NCBI GenBank assembly: GCA_963700475.1
Contig: CAVOXR010000011.1
Coordinates: 1 to 64,000, forward strand
Length of the DNA: 64,000 nt
Source: Prado023 sp963700475
Lineage (GTDB): Bacteria; Actinomycetota; Actinomycetes; S36-B12; CAIYMF01
Direction: 5' to 3'
Every line of letters begins with the position of its first letter. Within the stretch, counting starts at the first letter, position 1. Of the stretch, positions 1 to 10,050 are shown one piece after another. The translations under genes and the position numbers were made by a program. The notes under the pieces are model-generated. The model saw nothing but the letters and a program-made list of their open reading frames with translations. It was not told the DNA's origin and did not search any database.

Positions 1-13
1 CTGCGCTCCTCGC

Positions 14-1636
<1,623 letters not shown>

Positions 1637-1791
1637 ATGTATGTGGTTCCTTCGCACGTCGTGCTGGGATGCCGGTGCGACTGCCCGCGACGGACGGCCC
1701 GTGGAGCCGGTTCACATCTCCGGTTCCGGGCGGACCTCAGCCACACCGACCTGATTGTGACTCGGCGGGGGGAATGGTCCCGGGGTCCGGG

Positions 1792-1818
1792 TTGTCACTC
1801 GACCCCTCCGAGTGCTAA
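1792..1818. promoter_or_regulatory. CIRCE operator 1 (HrcA site) of groL
   Basis: The inverted repeat TTGTCACTC-N9-GAGTGCTAA differs from the classic CIRCE (TTAGCACTC-N9-GAGTGCTAA) at only two bases. It lies just downstream of the predicted groL -10 box and would cover the transcription start. HrcA binding here should block transcription at normal temperature. Confidence 0.93.
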
Positions 1819-1825
1819 CCCGATT

Positions 1826-1852
1826 CTGGCACTCGACCCCCCCGAGTGCAAG
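1826..1852. promoter_or_regulatory. CIRCE operator 2 overlapping the groL promoter
   Basis: CTGGCACTC-N9-GAGTGCAAG is a second CIRCE copy seven bases from the first. On the minus strand it overlaps a promoter: -35 TTGCAC (1851-1846), a 17-nt spacer, and -10 CAGAAT (1828-1823). A repressor bound here would sit on both promoter boxes. The groL leader from this promoter would be roughly 180 nt. Confidence 0.88.
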
Positions 1853-1930
1853 TGACCGCGAGCGGTGGAACCCACCGCGCATGGGTTCCCGATGGGTTCA
1901 CCCCCGTCTGGCCCTGTCATGTCCCAAGGG

Positions 1931-1953
1931 CCTGATCTAGGCTAGCGATCAGG
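1931..1953. promoter_or_regulatory. Inverted repeat and -10 box upstream of the acidic small protein gene
   Basis: CCTGATC-N9-GATCAGG is a perfect 7-bp inverted repeat whose centre contains TAGGCT (1938-1943), a plausible -10 box for the plus-strand gene at 2007. The rest of the 1637-2006 gap holds the groL leader and CIRCE pair. An operator role is inferred only from the overlap with the -10 box. Confidence 0.45.
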
Positions 1954-2006
1954 ACACATCCACCGGGCCGGCTCGCGTCGGCCCCGAACGCGGAAGGAGC
2001 GAGGCG

Positions 2007-2342
2007 ATGACCGACTACGAGCGATCGCCGGGCCAGCAGTGGAAGGACGACCCTGCCGCGGAACTGATCGACGCCTACCACCACCACGTCTCCGAGGAGC
2101 TCGGCACCGACGGACCGGAGGAGACCTTCGGCCACCCGGACGAGGCTCGCGTCGGTCACCTGGTCGGTGACGACGAGGGCGTGCGCTCCGACGTCACCCC
2201 CGAGTCGATCGCCCATGACTCGCACGACGTCGAGGATCTGGCGGCCGAGGAGCTGGCCATGCACTACGTCGAGGAGGACGGCGAGCCCGGCTTCGACAAC
2301 GACGACCTCCCCGAGGACCTCCGCGCCGCCCTCGCCGAGTAG
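2007..2342 (+). CDS. Hypothetical acidic protein
   Basis: This 111-aa soluble protein is rich in Asp and Glu and has no signal peptide or membrane segment. I do not recognise the family. The start is set by an ATG behind a GGAAGGAGCGAGG ribosome-binding region. Codon usage is typical of the window (third positions almost all G or C), which supports real coding. It stands alone between groL, which runs the other way, and the XPB helicase gene. The sequence gives no functional clue. Confidence 0.75.
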   Translation: MTDYERSPGQQWKDDPAAELIDAYHHHVSEELGTDGPEETFGHPDEARVGHLVGDDEGVRSDVTPESIAHDSHDVEDLAAEELAMHYVEEDGEPGFDNDDLPEDLRAALAE

Positions 2343-2405
2343 GCGCCCCACACCACGTCACCGCCGCAGTGCCCGCCCTGCCCCCACTCGCGCGGCCCCA
2401 TCGAG

Positions 2406-2474
2406 GCAAACCCTCCGCGAACGGTCAGACCCTCCCGGTCGCCACGGAGGATCGTGCCCTTGGCGGAGGGTTTG
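2406..2474. repeat. Dispersed nested palindrome, copy A
   Basis: The outer arms CAAACCCTCCGC (2407-2418) and GCGGAGGGTTTG (2463-2474) are perfectly complementary over 12 bp. Inside them lie the shorter imperfect arms GACCCTCC and GGAGGATC. Two more copies occur at 4228-4299 and 53037-53108. This copy lies between the stop of the acidic small protein and the XPB start. Confidence 0.88.
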
Positions 2475-2545
2475 GGGCCTGATGCCCGGGCGGGATGCGA
2501 TCCGGCCTGGCAGTGGGTCGGCGGGATCTGGGGGACAATCGTCGG

Positions 2546-4198
2546 ATGACTGACGGGCCCCTGATCGTCCAGAGCGACAAGACCCTCCTGCTGGAGGTCG
2601 GCCACGCCGACTCCGACCAGGCCCGCCGCGACATCGCCGTGTTCGCCGAGCTCGAGCGAGCCCCGGAGCACATCCACACCTACCGGATCACCCCGCTGGG
2701 GCTGTGGAACGCCCGCGCGGCCGGGCACGACGCCGAGAGCGTCGTCGACACGCTGATCCGCTACTCGCGCTTCCCGGTCCCGCACGCGCTGCTGGTCGAC
2801 GTCGCCGAGACCATGGACCGCTACGGCCGCCTGCGTCTGCTCAAGCACCCGGTCCACGGGCTGGTGCTCGAGTCGACCGACCGGGCGGTGCTCACTGAGG
2901 TCCTGCGCAGCCGCAAGGTGACCCCCCTGGTGGGTGCCCGGATCGACGACGACACAGTCGCGGTCCACCCGAGCGAGCGGGGCGCCATCAAGGCGGTCCT
3001 GCTGCGCCTGGGATGGCCGGCCGAGGACCTCGCGGGGTACGTCGACGGCGAGGCCCATCCGATCGAGCTGGTCCAGGACGACTGGCAGCTGCGCGACTAC
3101 CAGCGCCAGGCTGCCGAGGGGTTCTGGCACGGCGGATCCGGTGTTGTCGTCCTTCCGTGCGGCGCGGGCAAGACCCTGGTGGGCGCCGCCGCGATGGACC
3201 TGGCCAAGGCGACGACGCTGATCCTGGTGACGAACACGGTCTCCGCGCGCCAGTGGCGCGACGAGCTGCTCAAGCGCACGAACCTGACCGAGGACGAGAT
3301 CGGCGAGTACTCGGGGGCGCGCAAGGAGGTCCGGCCGGTCACGATCGCGACCTATCAGGTGATGACCACGAAGCGAAAGGGCACCTACGCCCACCTCGAC
3401 CTGTTCGACGCCCGCGACTGGGGCCTGATCATCTACGACGAGGTCCACCTGCTGCCGGCCCCGATCTTCCGGTTCACCGCCGACATCCAGGCACGCCGCC
3501 GACTGGGCCTGACGGCCACGCTCGTGCGCGAGGACGGTCGGGAGGGCGATGTCTTCTCGCTGATCGGCCCCAAGCGCTACGACGTGCCGTGGCGCGAGAT
3601 CGAGGCGCAGGGCTGGATCGCCCCCGCTGACTGTGTCGAGGTGCGCGTCACGCTGCCCGATGCCCAGCGGATGGCGTATGCGATGGCCGAGCCCGACGAG
3701 CGCTACCGGATGGCCGCCACCGCGCGCGAGAAGCGGGGGATCGTGTCCACCCTGGTGGCCCGGCACCCCGACGACCAGGTGCTGGTGATCGGGCAGTACC
3801 TCGACCAGCTCCACGAGCTCGGCGAGATGCTCGGCGTCCCGGTGATCACCGGCGAGATGCCGGTCAACGAGCGCCAGGAGCTGTTCGCGCTGTTCCGCAC
3901 CGGGGAGATCTCCACGCTCGTTGTCTCCAAGGTGGCCAACTTCAGCCTCGACCTCCCCGAGGCCTCGGTGGCGATCCAGGTCTCGGGGTCGTTCGGGTCC
4001 CGTCAGGAGGAGGCCCAGCGGCTCGGGCGGATCCTGCGCCCGAAGGCCGACGGCCGCGGCGCGCGCTTCTACACGGTGGTGACCCGCGACACCGTCGACG
4101 CCGACTTCGCCGCACACCGACAGCGGTTCCTCGCCGAGCAGGGCTACGCGTACCGGATCGTCGACGCCGACGACGTGATCAGCGGGATGGTCGACTGA
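2546..4198 (+). CDS. xpb: XPB/ERCC3-type DNA repair helicase
   Basis: This is a superfamily-2 DNA helicase of the bacterial XPB family, thought to unwind DNA 3'-to-5' in repair. The protein is 550 aa. An N-terminal XPB-specific domain is followed by a Walker A motif (CGAGKT, about residue 206) and a DEVH box (about residue 298). A helicase C domain follows, ending in the motif VI-type sequence QEEAQRLGRILRP. The ATG at 2546 is preferred to one 17 codons upstream because the family starts with an MTDGPLIVQSDKT-like sequence. GACAAT lies exactly 6 nt before this ATG, suggesting a leaderless transcript. The convergent neighbour is its usual genomic partner. Confidence 0.95.
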   Translation: MTDGPLIVQSDKTLLLEVGHADSDQARRDIAVFAELERAPEHIHTYRITPLGLWNARAAGHDAESVVDTLIRYSRFPVPHALLVDVAETMDRYGRLRLLKHPVHGLVLESTDRAVLTEVLRSRKVTPLVGARIDDDTVAVHPSERGAIKAVLLRLGWPAEDLAGYVDGEAHPIELVQDDWQLRDYQRQAAEGFWHGGSGVVVLPCGAGKTLVGAAAMDLAKATTLILVTNTVSARQWRDELLKRTNLTEDEIGEYSGARKEVRPVTIATYQVMTTKRKGTYAHLDLFDARDWGLIIYDEVHLLPAPIFRFTADIQARRRLGLTATLVREDGREGDVFSLIGPKRYDVPWREIEAQGWIAPADCVEVRVTLPDAQRMAYAMAEPDERYRMAATAREKRGIVSTLVARHPDDQVLVIGQYLDQLHELGEMLGVPVITGEMPVNERQELFALFRTGEISTLVVSKVANFSLDLPEASVAIQVSGSFGSRQEEAQRLGRILRPKADGRGARFYTVVTRDTVDADFAAHRQRFLAEQGYAYRIVDADDVISGMVD

Positions 4199-4227
4199 GG
4201 GACGACGCGCGCGGCGGGCTCCCCACC

Positions 4228-4299
4228 CGCAAACCCTCCCGGAGAGTCAAGATCCTCCGCGCCGACAGGGAGGGTCTGTGCGCTCGCGGAGGGTTTGCG
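4228..4299. repeat. Dispersed nested palindrome, copy B
   Basis: The outer arms CGCAAACCCTCC (4228-4239) and GGAGGGTTTGCG (4288-4299) are perfect 12-mers. The inner arms GATCCTCC (4251-4258) and GGAGGGTC (4269-4276) pair with one G-T. It sits in the 120-bp gap between two convergent stop codons, so it could also end transcription from both sides. Confidence 0.9.
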
Positions 4300-4318
4300 G
4301 GGGGAGGGATGGTGGGGG

Positions 4319-6583
4319 CTAGGTGGGCAGGGCGCCGGTGATGCGGGCCAGCGCGAAGGACGTGATCGTCTCCGAGCGCAGGTCCAGTGCGGTCAGGTAG
4401 CCGCCGGCCAGGCGCAGCGGCTCGACCCGGCGTTCCCCGGCCACGCCCGTGGGGTCGGCGTACCCGATCCACACGGGTGAGTCGGTGGCGATCGCCGAGC
4501 GCAGCACCGCCATCACGTCGTTCTGGCCCATGGTCGGCACGGGGTGCACCGCGGTGTCCGACTCCGGCGCCTCGACGCCAGCGGGCGGGGGGGCGTCGGC
4601 CCGGTCGTTCGCCCGGATCGCGCGCACAGCGGCCGCGGCCAGCGCAGGCGTGACCGACGGGGCGCCCGCCGCTGCAGGGCTCGACTCCACCGCCGCATGG
4701 CGCCCCCGCGCGCGTCTGGGGGCGTCGGTGGCAGGCCCACGTCCCGGTTCGGGCAGCAGCGCGTGACCGAGCTGGCGCAGGCGGTCCAGCACGTGCTCGG
4801 GCGGCTGCTCGGAGGCCAGGACTGTGTCGGACAGGACGAAGAGCCCCAGTGCGGCGGCGCCCGGGTCGGCCATGATCCCGGCCAGGACCACGGGGTCGTC
4901 GCAGCGCAGGAAGGTGGCCGCCGCTCCGATTCGCAGTACGGCGTGCCTTCGGGCGACATCCTCGATGAGGTAGGTCAGGGCCTGCGGCACGTCGCCGCGC
5001 CGGTTGAGCTCCCCGAGCAGCTCTCCCGCCGCCCGACCGCTGTCGAGTGCCCGCCGGATGCTGTCGGGGGAGAAGCGGTAGATGCTGGCCGCGCCGGTCG
5101 ACTCCGCGTCGGCCATGGTGCGCATCAGCTCGGCGAGGGCCGGGGTGGGCAGGCCCGGCACGATGGCCGTGAGGTCGGCCTGCAGGATCAGCTGATCCAC
5201 CTGTCCCGGAAGCGATTCGGCGAGGACGGCGGCCAGGGAGCCGTCCCCCGCGAGCAGAGCACGGCCCGCGCTGGTGAGCGTCCCGTCCACGACGACGCCG
5301 AGTTCCCGGGCCTGGTCGAGGACCGCGCGCACCCGCTCGTCGCGGGTCGCATCATGTCGACGCGGCGCCCACCAGTCGAGGGCGGAGACGACCTCGGCGT
5401 CATCCCACGCGCCCTCGGCGGAGGCAAGCACCCGGAGGGCATCGCGGCGCAGGTCGGGCAGCGTGGGCGCCGCGAGCTCCGGCGACATCGGGCGCTGGTC
5501 GGCACTGGCCACCGCCCGAGGCATCGCCAGCCAGGCGACCAGCAGGGCGGCATGCTGCTCGTGCGGCGGCTGCGACAGCCACGCGTCGAAGGCGGGTGTC
5601 GGCAGGATGCTCACCTGGTCGTGGGAGTCCGGCGCGACCAGGCCGGCGGCGGCCAGCACTTCGATCAGCAGCGCGGTGGCGTCCTCGGTGGCGCCGACCG
5701 CACGGGCGGTCCGGGTGAGGTCGCGGGCCGGGATCCCCCCGGCGCGCAGCCGCGATGGCGGGGCCGCGGCCCACGCACGCCCGAGGTCCCCGGTCCGGTG
5801 CAGGACGTCGAGGACGGCCCCGACAGCGCCCGGGTCCACTCGTGTCGGGTCGGGAGCGGGGCGCGCGGGGGCTGGCGCGGCGAGGTCGATGACTGTGCGC
5901 GCCGGGTCCGCGGGCCCGGCCTGGCGCAGGATCGAGACGACCTCGGCGGGAACGACCGCGCGGTCCCCACCGAGGGGCACCAGGAGGTGGTGGGCCAGGA
6001 GCCAGTCGACCGGGCTGCGGTCGGGCTCGGGCCGGCGGCGGGCGTCGGCGACCGTGCCGATCACGGGTCCGGCCAGCAGCCGCTGCAGGGCAGCCGTCGC
6101 ACCGGCCGGGGCGAAGGCCAGCAGCGCCCGCAGCGACTCAGGATCCCGGGCATACCCGGCCACCACGGGGTCCAGGGCAGCAACACGCGGCCCGCGTTCG
6201 GCGGGAACCATCAGGTCGCGCGCGGGCCCCACCAGGTGCAGCGACCTGTCCGACCCCCACAGCAACGCCTCGGACCGCATCCTCACGACCACGGCGCGCA
6301 CCCGGTCGATGGCCGTCCGGTCTCCGGGAAGGGCCCCGCCCAACTCGGACGCCAGGGCGGTCGGGCGGACGGGGTCGGGTCCCATCGCAGCCGCAAGCAC
6401 CACGTGCAGCGCGAACTGGTCGTAGCCGCGCAGGCAGGCGGCCACGCTGGCCGGAGACCCGGCTCGTTGGGCGAGCGCGGTGATGTCCGTGGGCACCGGA
6501 TGCAGGAGGTCGGGCCGCGCAGCCACGAGGGTTGCGAGCTGCTCGTCGGTCCGGGAGCGCAGGTCGTCGGCAAGGCTGCGCAT
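4319..6583 (-). CDS. Helicase-associated protein (Helicase_C_3/WYL-type, XPB partner)
   Basis: This 754-aa protein belongs to the actinobacterial family annotated as helicase conserved C-terminal domain protein, which normally sits beside XPB (Rv0862c beside Rv0861c in M. tuberculosis, from memory). It has no Walker motifs, so it is not itself a helicase. The last ~70 residues (WIGYADPTGVAGERRVEPL onward) look like a WYL-type ligand- or nucleic-acid-binding domain. Residues about 590-680 are a low-complexity linker. It starts 10 nt after the stop of the small membrane protein gene and is probably co-transcribed with it. A DNA-repair or regulatory role is inferred from the neighbour. Confidence 0.88.
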   Translation of the reverse strand: MRSLADDLRSRTDEQLATLVAARPDLLHPVPTDITALAQRAGSPASVAACLRGYDQFALHVVLAAAMGPDPVRPTALASELGGALPGDRTAIDRVRAVVVRMRSEALLWGSDRSLHLVGPARDLMVPAERGPRVAALDPVVAGYARDPESLRALLAFAPAGATAALQRLLAGPVIGTVADARRRPEPDRSPVDWLLAHHLLVPLGGDRAVVPAEVVSILRQAGPADPARTVIDLAAPAPARPAPDPTRVDPGAVGAVLDVLHRTGDLGRAWAAAPPSRLRAGGIPARDLTRTARAVGATEDATALLIEVLAAAGLVAPDSHDQVSILPTPAFDAWLSQPPHEQHAALLVAWLAMPRAVASADQRPMSPELAAPTLPDLRRDALRVLASAEGAWDDAEVVSALDWWAPRRHDATRDERVRAVLDQARELGVVVDGTLTSAGRALLAGDGSLAAVLAESLPGQVDQLILQADLTAIVPGLPTPALAELMRTMADAESTGAASIYRFSPDSIRRALDSGRAAGELLGELNRRGDVPQALTYLIEDVARRHAVLRIGAAATFLRCDDPVVLAGIMADPGAAALGLFVLSDTVLASEQPPEHVLDRLRQLGHALLPEPGRGPATDAPRRARGRHAAVESSPAAAGAPSVTPALAAAAVRAIRANDRADAPPPAGVEAPESDTAVHPVPTMGQNDVMAVLRSAIATDSPVWIGYADPTGVAGERRVEPLRLAGGYLTALDLRSETITSFALARITGALPT

Positions 6584-6593
6584 GGGCCCTCCG

Positions 6594-6839
6594 TCAGTCC
6601 AGGGCAGCGCGGGCAGTTGTCTGCGAGCGCGAGCGGCGCCGGCCGTTGCGGGCCAGGCCCACGAGGACCATTCCCAGACCGACGCCGACCAACATGGACA
6701 GCCACCAGAAGGCCGACGGCAGCTCGACGTCGGTCACCAGCGGGAGCATGGCGATGAGGGTGAGCACCATCCCAACGGCGGTGACCACCAACCCGGCCCG
6801 GATCAACCGGTCACCCGGGGAGGCGCTGGACTCAGGCAT
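6594..6839 (-). CDS. Small two-helix membrane protein
   Basis: This 81-aa protein starts MPESSASPGDRL. Two hydrophobic segments (about residues 16-36 and 45-62) are followed by a basic tail (RNGRRRSRSQ). Its start overlaps the stop of the cold-shock gene by 8 nt, and its own stop is 10 nt from the helicase-associated gene, so the three probably form one operon. An upstream in-frame start would overlap the cold-shock gene deeply and is not used. I do not recognise the family; its place in the operon is the only clue to function. Confidence 0.75.
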   Translation of the reverse strand: MPESSASPGDRLIRAGLVVTAVGMVLTLIAMLPLVTDVELPSAFWWLSMLVGVGLGMVLVGLARNGRRRSRSQTTARAALD

Positions 6840-7215
6840 CGAGATCGTCGGCGACCGCGCGCAGCACGGCGGCGACCTTGGAGCCCTTGGCATCGGCCGG
6901 GTAGCGGCCCTTGCGCAGGTCGTTTCCCACACCGTCGAGCAGGTTGATCAGCGTCTCGACGATGATCGCCATCTCCTCGGCCGGCTTGCGCTTGGCCTTG
7001 ACGACCGAGGCCGTGGGCTCCAGCACCTTCAGCGAGAGTGCCGTCTTGCCCTTCTTGCCGTCGACGACACCGAACTCGACGCGTGTTCCGCCCTTGAGGC
7101 TGGTGACCCCGGCGGGCAGGGAGTTCCCATGGAGGAAGACGTCCTCGCCCTCATCTGAGGTGAGGAAGCCGAAGCCCTTCTCCGTGTCGTACCACTTGAC
7201 CTTGCCGGTGGGCAC
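6832..7215 (-). CDS. Cold-shock domain protein with C-terminal extension
   Basis: The first ~67 residues form a cold-shock (OB-fold) domain with RNP1 KGFGFL (13-18) and RNP2 DVFLH (25-29), which bind single-stranded RNA or DNA. About 60 extra residues follow, ending in a predicted helix (GSKVAAVLRAVADDLDA), as in longer actinobacterial Csp proteins. The start is a GTG preceded by CAGGAG. TACTCT (complement of 7254-7259) is a candidate -10, giving a leader of about 30 nt. It heads the operon with the small membrane protein. Confidence 0.93.
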   Translation of the reverse strand: MPTGKVKWYDTEKGFGFLTSDEGEDVFLHGNSLPAGVTSLKGGTRVEFGVVDGKKGKTALSLKVLEPTASVVKAKRKPAEEMAIIVETLINLLDGVGNDLRKGRYPADAKGSKVAAVLRAVADDLDA

Positions 7216-7304
7216 TGTGAACTCCTGGGTGTGCGTGGGGACTGCAACGCTCCAGAGTAACCCGGGCGTGCGGTGCAGTGGGTCTCGCGTGGAGGCCAGC
7301 GGCC

Positions 7305-7769
7305 TCAGCGGGGGACGAGCTGGAAGAACCAGTAGCCGCGGGCGCCGTTGGGCTTGGCGGCGGCGATCACCTGCAGCGTGTAGCCGGGGCCGTCGGTGGC
7401 GACCTGCTCGGGGAAGGTGAATCGGTAGTAGGTATCGGTGAGGCCGGTCGCCAGGGTCTGTCCGGCGATCTGGAGCGACCAGCCGCCCTCAGCGACAACG
7501 GGGTCGACGGAGACACCGACCGTGTCACCGGGGGCGACCTCCAGGGCAGCGATGCCCTGGCCGGCACCGGCGGTTGCCAGCACGTCCTCGGCGCACTCGC
7601 GAGGGGTCAGCCCGCCGAGCTCCTTGGGCTGCCAGCAGAGGGCCTCGATGTGCTTGCTCGACGTCCCCGACCACGCCGTCACGCCCGGGTAGGGCTTCTC
7701 GCATCCTGCGAGCACGAGGGGGGACAGGGCGACGAGGGCGATCGCCAGGGACCGGCGCGGCGACTTCAT
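7305..7769 (-). CDS. DUF2771-like lipoprotein
   Basis: This 154-aa protein has a lipoprotein signal peptide: an n-region MKSPRR, a hydrophobic core, and the lipobox LAGC with Cys22 as the lipidated residue. The mature part is small, predicted beta-rich and carries two further cysteines (CW.., ..RECAED). Length and position beside DUF3027 and cold-shock genes fit the actinobacterial DUF2771 family. Its function is unknown and it should be attached to the outer face of the membrane. It is divergent from the DUF3027 gene, with 72 bp between the starts. Confidence 0.75.
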   Translation of the reverse strand: MKSPRRSLAIALVALSPLVLAGCEKPYPGVTAWSGTSSKHIEALCWQPKELGGLTPRECAEDVLATAGAGQGIAALEVAPGDTVGVSVDPVVAEGGWSLQIAGQTLATGLTDTYYRFTFPEQVATDGPGYTLQVIAAAKPNGARGYWFFQLVPR

Positions 7770-7841
7770 GGGGGTAGCCTATCTGCGTGGAGGCCGCCTG
7801 CCCCACCCGGCCGGTGGCCGGACAGCGACACGGGAAGTCCC

Positions 7842-8576
7842 ATGACCGAGACCCTGACCAGCCGCCCCCGCAAGGCGGCTCCGGTCGACGCCGTCTGCCG
7901 CGATGCCGTGGACGAGGCCCGTGGCGCCATCCTCGAGCTCGTGCCGGCAGACCACGTCGGCGAGCACCTCGGCGTGGTGGCTGAGGACGATCGTGTGGTC
8001 ACCCACCGCTTCGTCTCCAACGCCCCCGGATACCGCGGATGGCAGTGGGCGGTCACCGTTGCTCGCGCCCCCCGGGCACGCGTGGTCACGATCGACGAGA
8101 TCGCGATGCTGCCCGGGTCTGATGCGCTCGTCGCCCCCGCGTGGGTGCCGTGGAGCCAGCGGGTGGAGCCCGGCGACCTCGGGGTCGGCGACGTCCTGCC
8201 CACCACCGATGACGATCCGCGTCTGTCCCCCGGATGGTCGGGCCTGGATGACCTCGCCGCCGCCTCCGACGAGCCCGGCCTTCGTCCCTCGGGATGGGAG
8301 CTCGGGATCGGCCGGCGCCGGGTGCTCTCCCCTGAGGGCCGTGACGACGCGACGAGCCGGTGGCTCGAGGGTGACACCGGTCCGGGCACCCCGATGGCGC
8401 GCTCGGCGCCCGGGTCGTGCACCACGTGCGGATTCCTGATGCCGATCGGCGGTCCGACGGGGTCCGCGTTCGGCGTCTGCGCGAACGGGATGTCCCCGGC
8501 CGATGGCCGCGTCGTCGCGCTGACCTTCGGGTGCGGCGCCCATTCCGAGGCCGTCCCGGACCAGCCCCGGTCCTGA
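7842..8576 (+). CDS. DUF3027 protein
   Basis: This 244-aa cytoplasmic protein matches the actinobacterial DUF3027 family in length and features. These include the central GYRGWQWAVTVARAP motif, the PWVPWSQRVEPGDLGVGDV-like stretch, and C-terminal cysteines (CTTCG, then VCANGM and FGCGAHSE) that may bind metal. The ATG lies behind GGGAAG. It begins a plus-strand cluster with the tiny membrane peptide, DUF2530 and the anchored propeller protein. The biochemical function of the family is unknown. Confidence 0.88.
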   Translation: MTETLTSRPRKAAPVDAVCRDAVDEARGAILELVPADHVGEHLGVVAEDDRVVTHRFVSNAPGYRGWQWAVTVARAPRARVVTIDEIAMLPGSDALVAPAWVPWSQRVEPGDLGVGDVLPTTDDDPRLSPGWSGLDDLAAASDEPGLRPSGWELGIGRRRVLSPEGRDDATSRWLEGDTGPGTPMARSAPGSCTTCGFLMPIGGPTGSAFGVCANGMSPADGRVVALTFGCGAHSEAVPDQPRS

Positions 8577-8579
8577 TCC

Positions 8580-8663
8580 ATGGACCCGCGCGCCCGTCGG
8601 TTCCTCACCCTGGCCGTGCTGCTGGGGCTCATCGCGATCACCGCTGTGGCGGCACTTCGCTGA
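8580..8663 (+). CDS. Possible 27-aa single-helix membrane peptide
   Basis: The ATG at 8580, three bases after the DUF3027 stop, opens a 27-codon frame. It has a basic start (MDPRARRF) and one hydrophobic helix (LTLAVLLGLIAITAVAAL) and ends with R-stop. The composition is exactly that of a small membrane peptide, and the spacing suggests translational coupling to DUF3027. There is no independent ribosome-binding site, so it could be chance. Confidence 0.45.
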   Translation: MDPRARRFLTLAVLLGLIAITAVAALR

Positions 8664-8699
8664 CACTGGGTCCCCCGGAGCCGGGTTAGGGTTGTGGCC

Positions 8700-8972
8700 A
8701 TGTCCACGCCCGATCCGCCGGAGTTGCAGCCTGTGCGCAACGACGGCATCCGGGCGATCCAGGTCGGCCTGGGGCTGTGGGCCGTCGCCGGGCTGATCCT
8801 CCTCCTGCGGCGCGACGAGCTGGCCGACCAGGGCACGCAATGGTGGCTGGCCGTCTGTGGGGCGGGGCTGCTGGTTGGGATCGTCACCCTGGGCATCTTC
8901 GTCAAGCGCCGCTCGCTGATCCGTGCACGGGAGCGCGACGCCCGGTCCACCGGCGCGGGGCCGACCGGCTGA
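8700..8972 (+). CDS. DUF2530 membrane protein
   Basis: This 90-aa protein has two transmembrane helices (about residues 21-38 and 49-68) followed by a basic stretch (KRRSLIRARERD), the pattern of the actinobacterial DUF2530 family often found near DUF3027. The ATG at 8700 is preferred to a GTG two codons upstream: TAGGGT ends 7 nt before the ATG, which suits a leaderless transcript. The next gene starts 2 nt after its stop. Confidence 0.82.
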   Translation: MSTPDPPELQPVRNDGIRAIQVGLGLWAVAGLILLLRRDELADQGTQWWLAVCGAGLLVGIVTLGIFVKRRSLIRARERDARSTGAGPTG

Positions 8973-8974
8973 GC

Positions 8975-10021
8975 ATGGGTGCTGTGTTCGGGCGCATGCT
9001 GCTCACATCGGCAGCCGTCGCCCTCGTCGGGGCCATGGCTGTGCCCACCGGGCTGGTGCCGTCAGCCCTGCGGATGACGGACGCCTCGATGGCGCTTCCC
9101 GCGGTCCTCGGCACGGCGGACACGGTGCTGTGCACGTTCGACACCGCGGAGCTCGGCGAGGTCAGTGGCATCGCCCTGTCGCGCCAGCACAAGGACACCC
9201 TCTGGATGACCAACGACTCCGGTGGCGGTCCCTACCTCTACGCCCTGGACACCACGGACTGCTCGATCCGGGCCACGCTCACGCTCCTGGACACGCCCGC
9301 GCGCGACCACGAGGCGCTGGCGATCGGGCGCGACGACCAGGGCAACGACGTGATCTGGGTCGCCGACATCGGCGACAACCGCGATTCCTGGCCGTACGCA
9401 CGCATCCACAAGGTGATCGAGCCGGCTGAGCTCGTCGACGCCGACGTGCCCGTGACCACCTACCGGTACACCTACCCGGACGGCCCGGTCAACGCCGAGG
9501 CGCTGATGGCCGACCCCAAGCGGGAGCGGCTCTGGGTGATCAGCAAGGAGGACGGCGTCGGCGGTGTCTACGCACTGCCCAGCCCGATGAGCGACTCCCG
9601 GACCCCGATGGAGGCCGAGAAGGTCGGGACGGCGCGCTCCCAGGTCACGGATGCGGCGATGGCCCCCGGGGGCAGGCGCTACGTCGTGCGTGACTACCTG
9701 TCCGCCGAGGTGTTCACCGGGAAGCCCCCCGGGAGGGCGCAGGCCCGCTTCGGCCTGCCACTGCAGCCCCAGGGTGAGTCCGTCACCTGGACCGCCGATG
9801 GCAAGGGGCTGATCGTCGCCTCGGAGAAGTCCGGCGAGCTGATCCAGGTCGACATCCCGCGAACCGCACTCGGCACGGATGGCGGCATCGCGGGCGTGCT
9901 GCCCCGGGTGGCTGGGTTCGACATCTACCCGTACGTGCGCATCGCGGCGGTGGCGGTGGCAGCGCTCATCGCCCTGGTGGTCCTGCGCCGGTCGGTCCGG
10001 CGCAGGCGTCGTCGGAGGTAG
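8975..10021 (+). CDS. Secreted beta-propeller-like protein with C-terminal membrane anchor
   Basis: This 348-aa protein starts with a hydrophobic signal sequence (about residues 8-28). A long extracellular part follows, with repeated strand patterns such as DTLWMTNDSGGGPYLYAL, DVIWVADIGDNRDSW and ERLWVISKEDG, typical of a beta-propeller. It ends in one membrane helix (RIAAVAVAALIALVVL) and an arginine-rich tail (RRSVRRRRRRR). The topology puts the propeller outside the cell. The ADIGDNRDSW-type motif occurs in uncharacterised actinobacterial propeller proteins; I know of no assigned substrate. It is the last gene of the DUF3027 cluster. Confidence 0.8.
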   Translation: MGAVFGRMLLTSAAVALVGAMAVPTGLVPSALRMTDASMALPAVLGTADTVLCTFDTAELGEVSGIALSRQHKDTLWMTNDSGGGPYLYALDTTDCSIRATLTLLDTPARDHEALAIGRDDQGNDVIWVADIGDNRDSWPYARIHKVIEPAELVDADVPVTTYRYTYPDGPVNAEALMADPKRERLWVISKEDGVGGVYALPSPMSDSRTPMEAEKVGTARSQVTDAAMAPGGRRYVVRDYLSAEVFTGKPPGRAQARFGLPLQPQGESVTWTADGKGLIVASEKSGELIQVDIPRTALGTDGGIAGVLPRVAGFDIYPYVRIAAVAVAALIALVVLRRSVRRRRRRR

Positions 10022-10050
10022 CCCGGGACCGTCTGGTCCAGCCCCGAGGC

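Noticed and set aside
2264..6757. Long antisense frames opposite XPB and the helicase-associated gene (617 and 737 codons)
   Set aside because: They mirror strongly conserved coding sequence and have His/Gly/Arg-rich shadow composition.
10025..10038. Small hairpin GGACC-GTCT-GGTCC after the anchored propeller gene
   Set aside because: Only five base pairs with no T-run; too weak to call a terminator.
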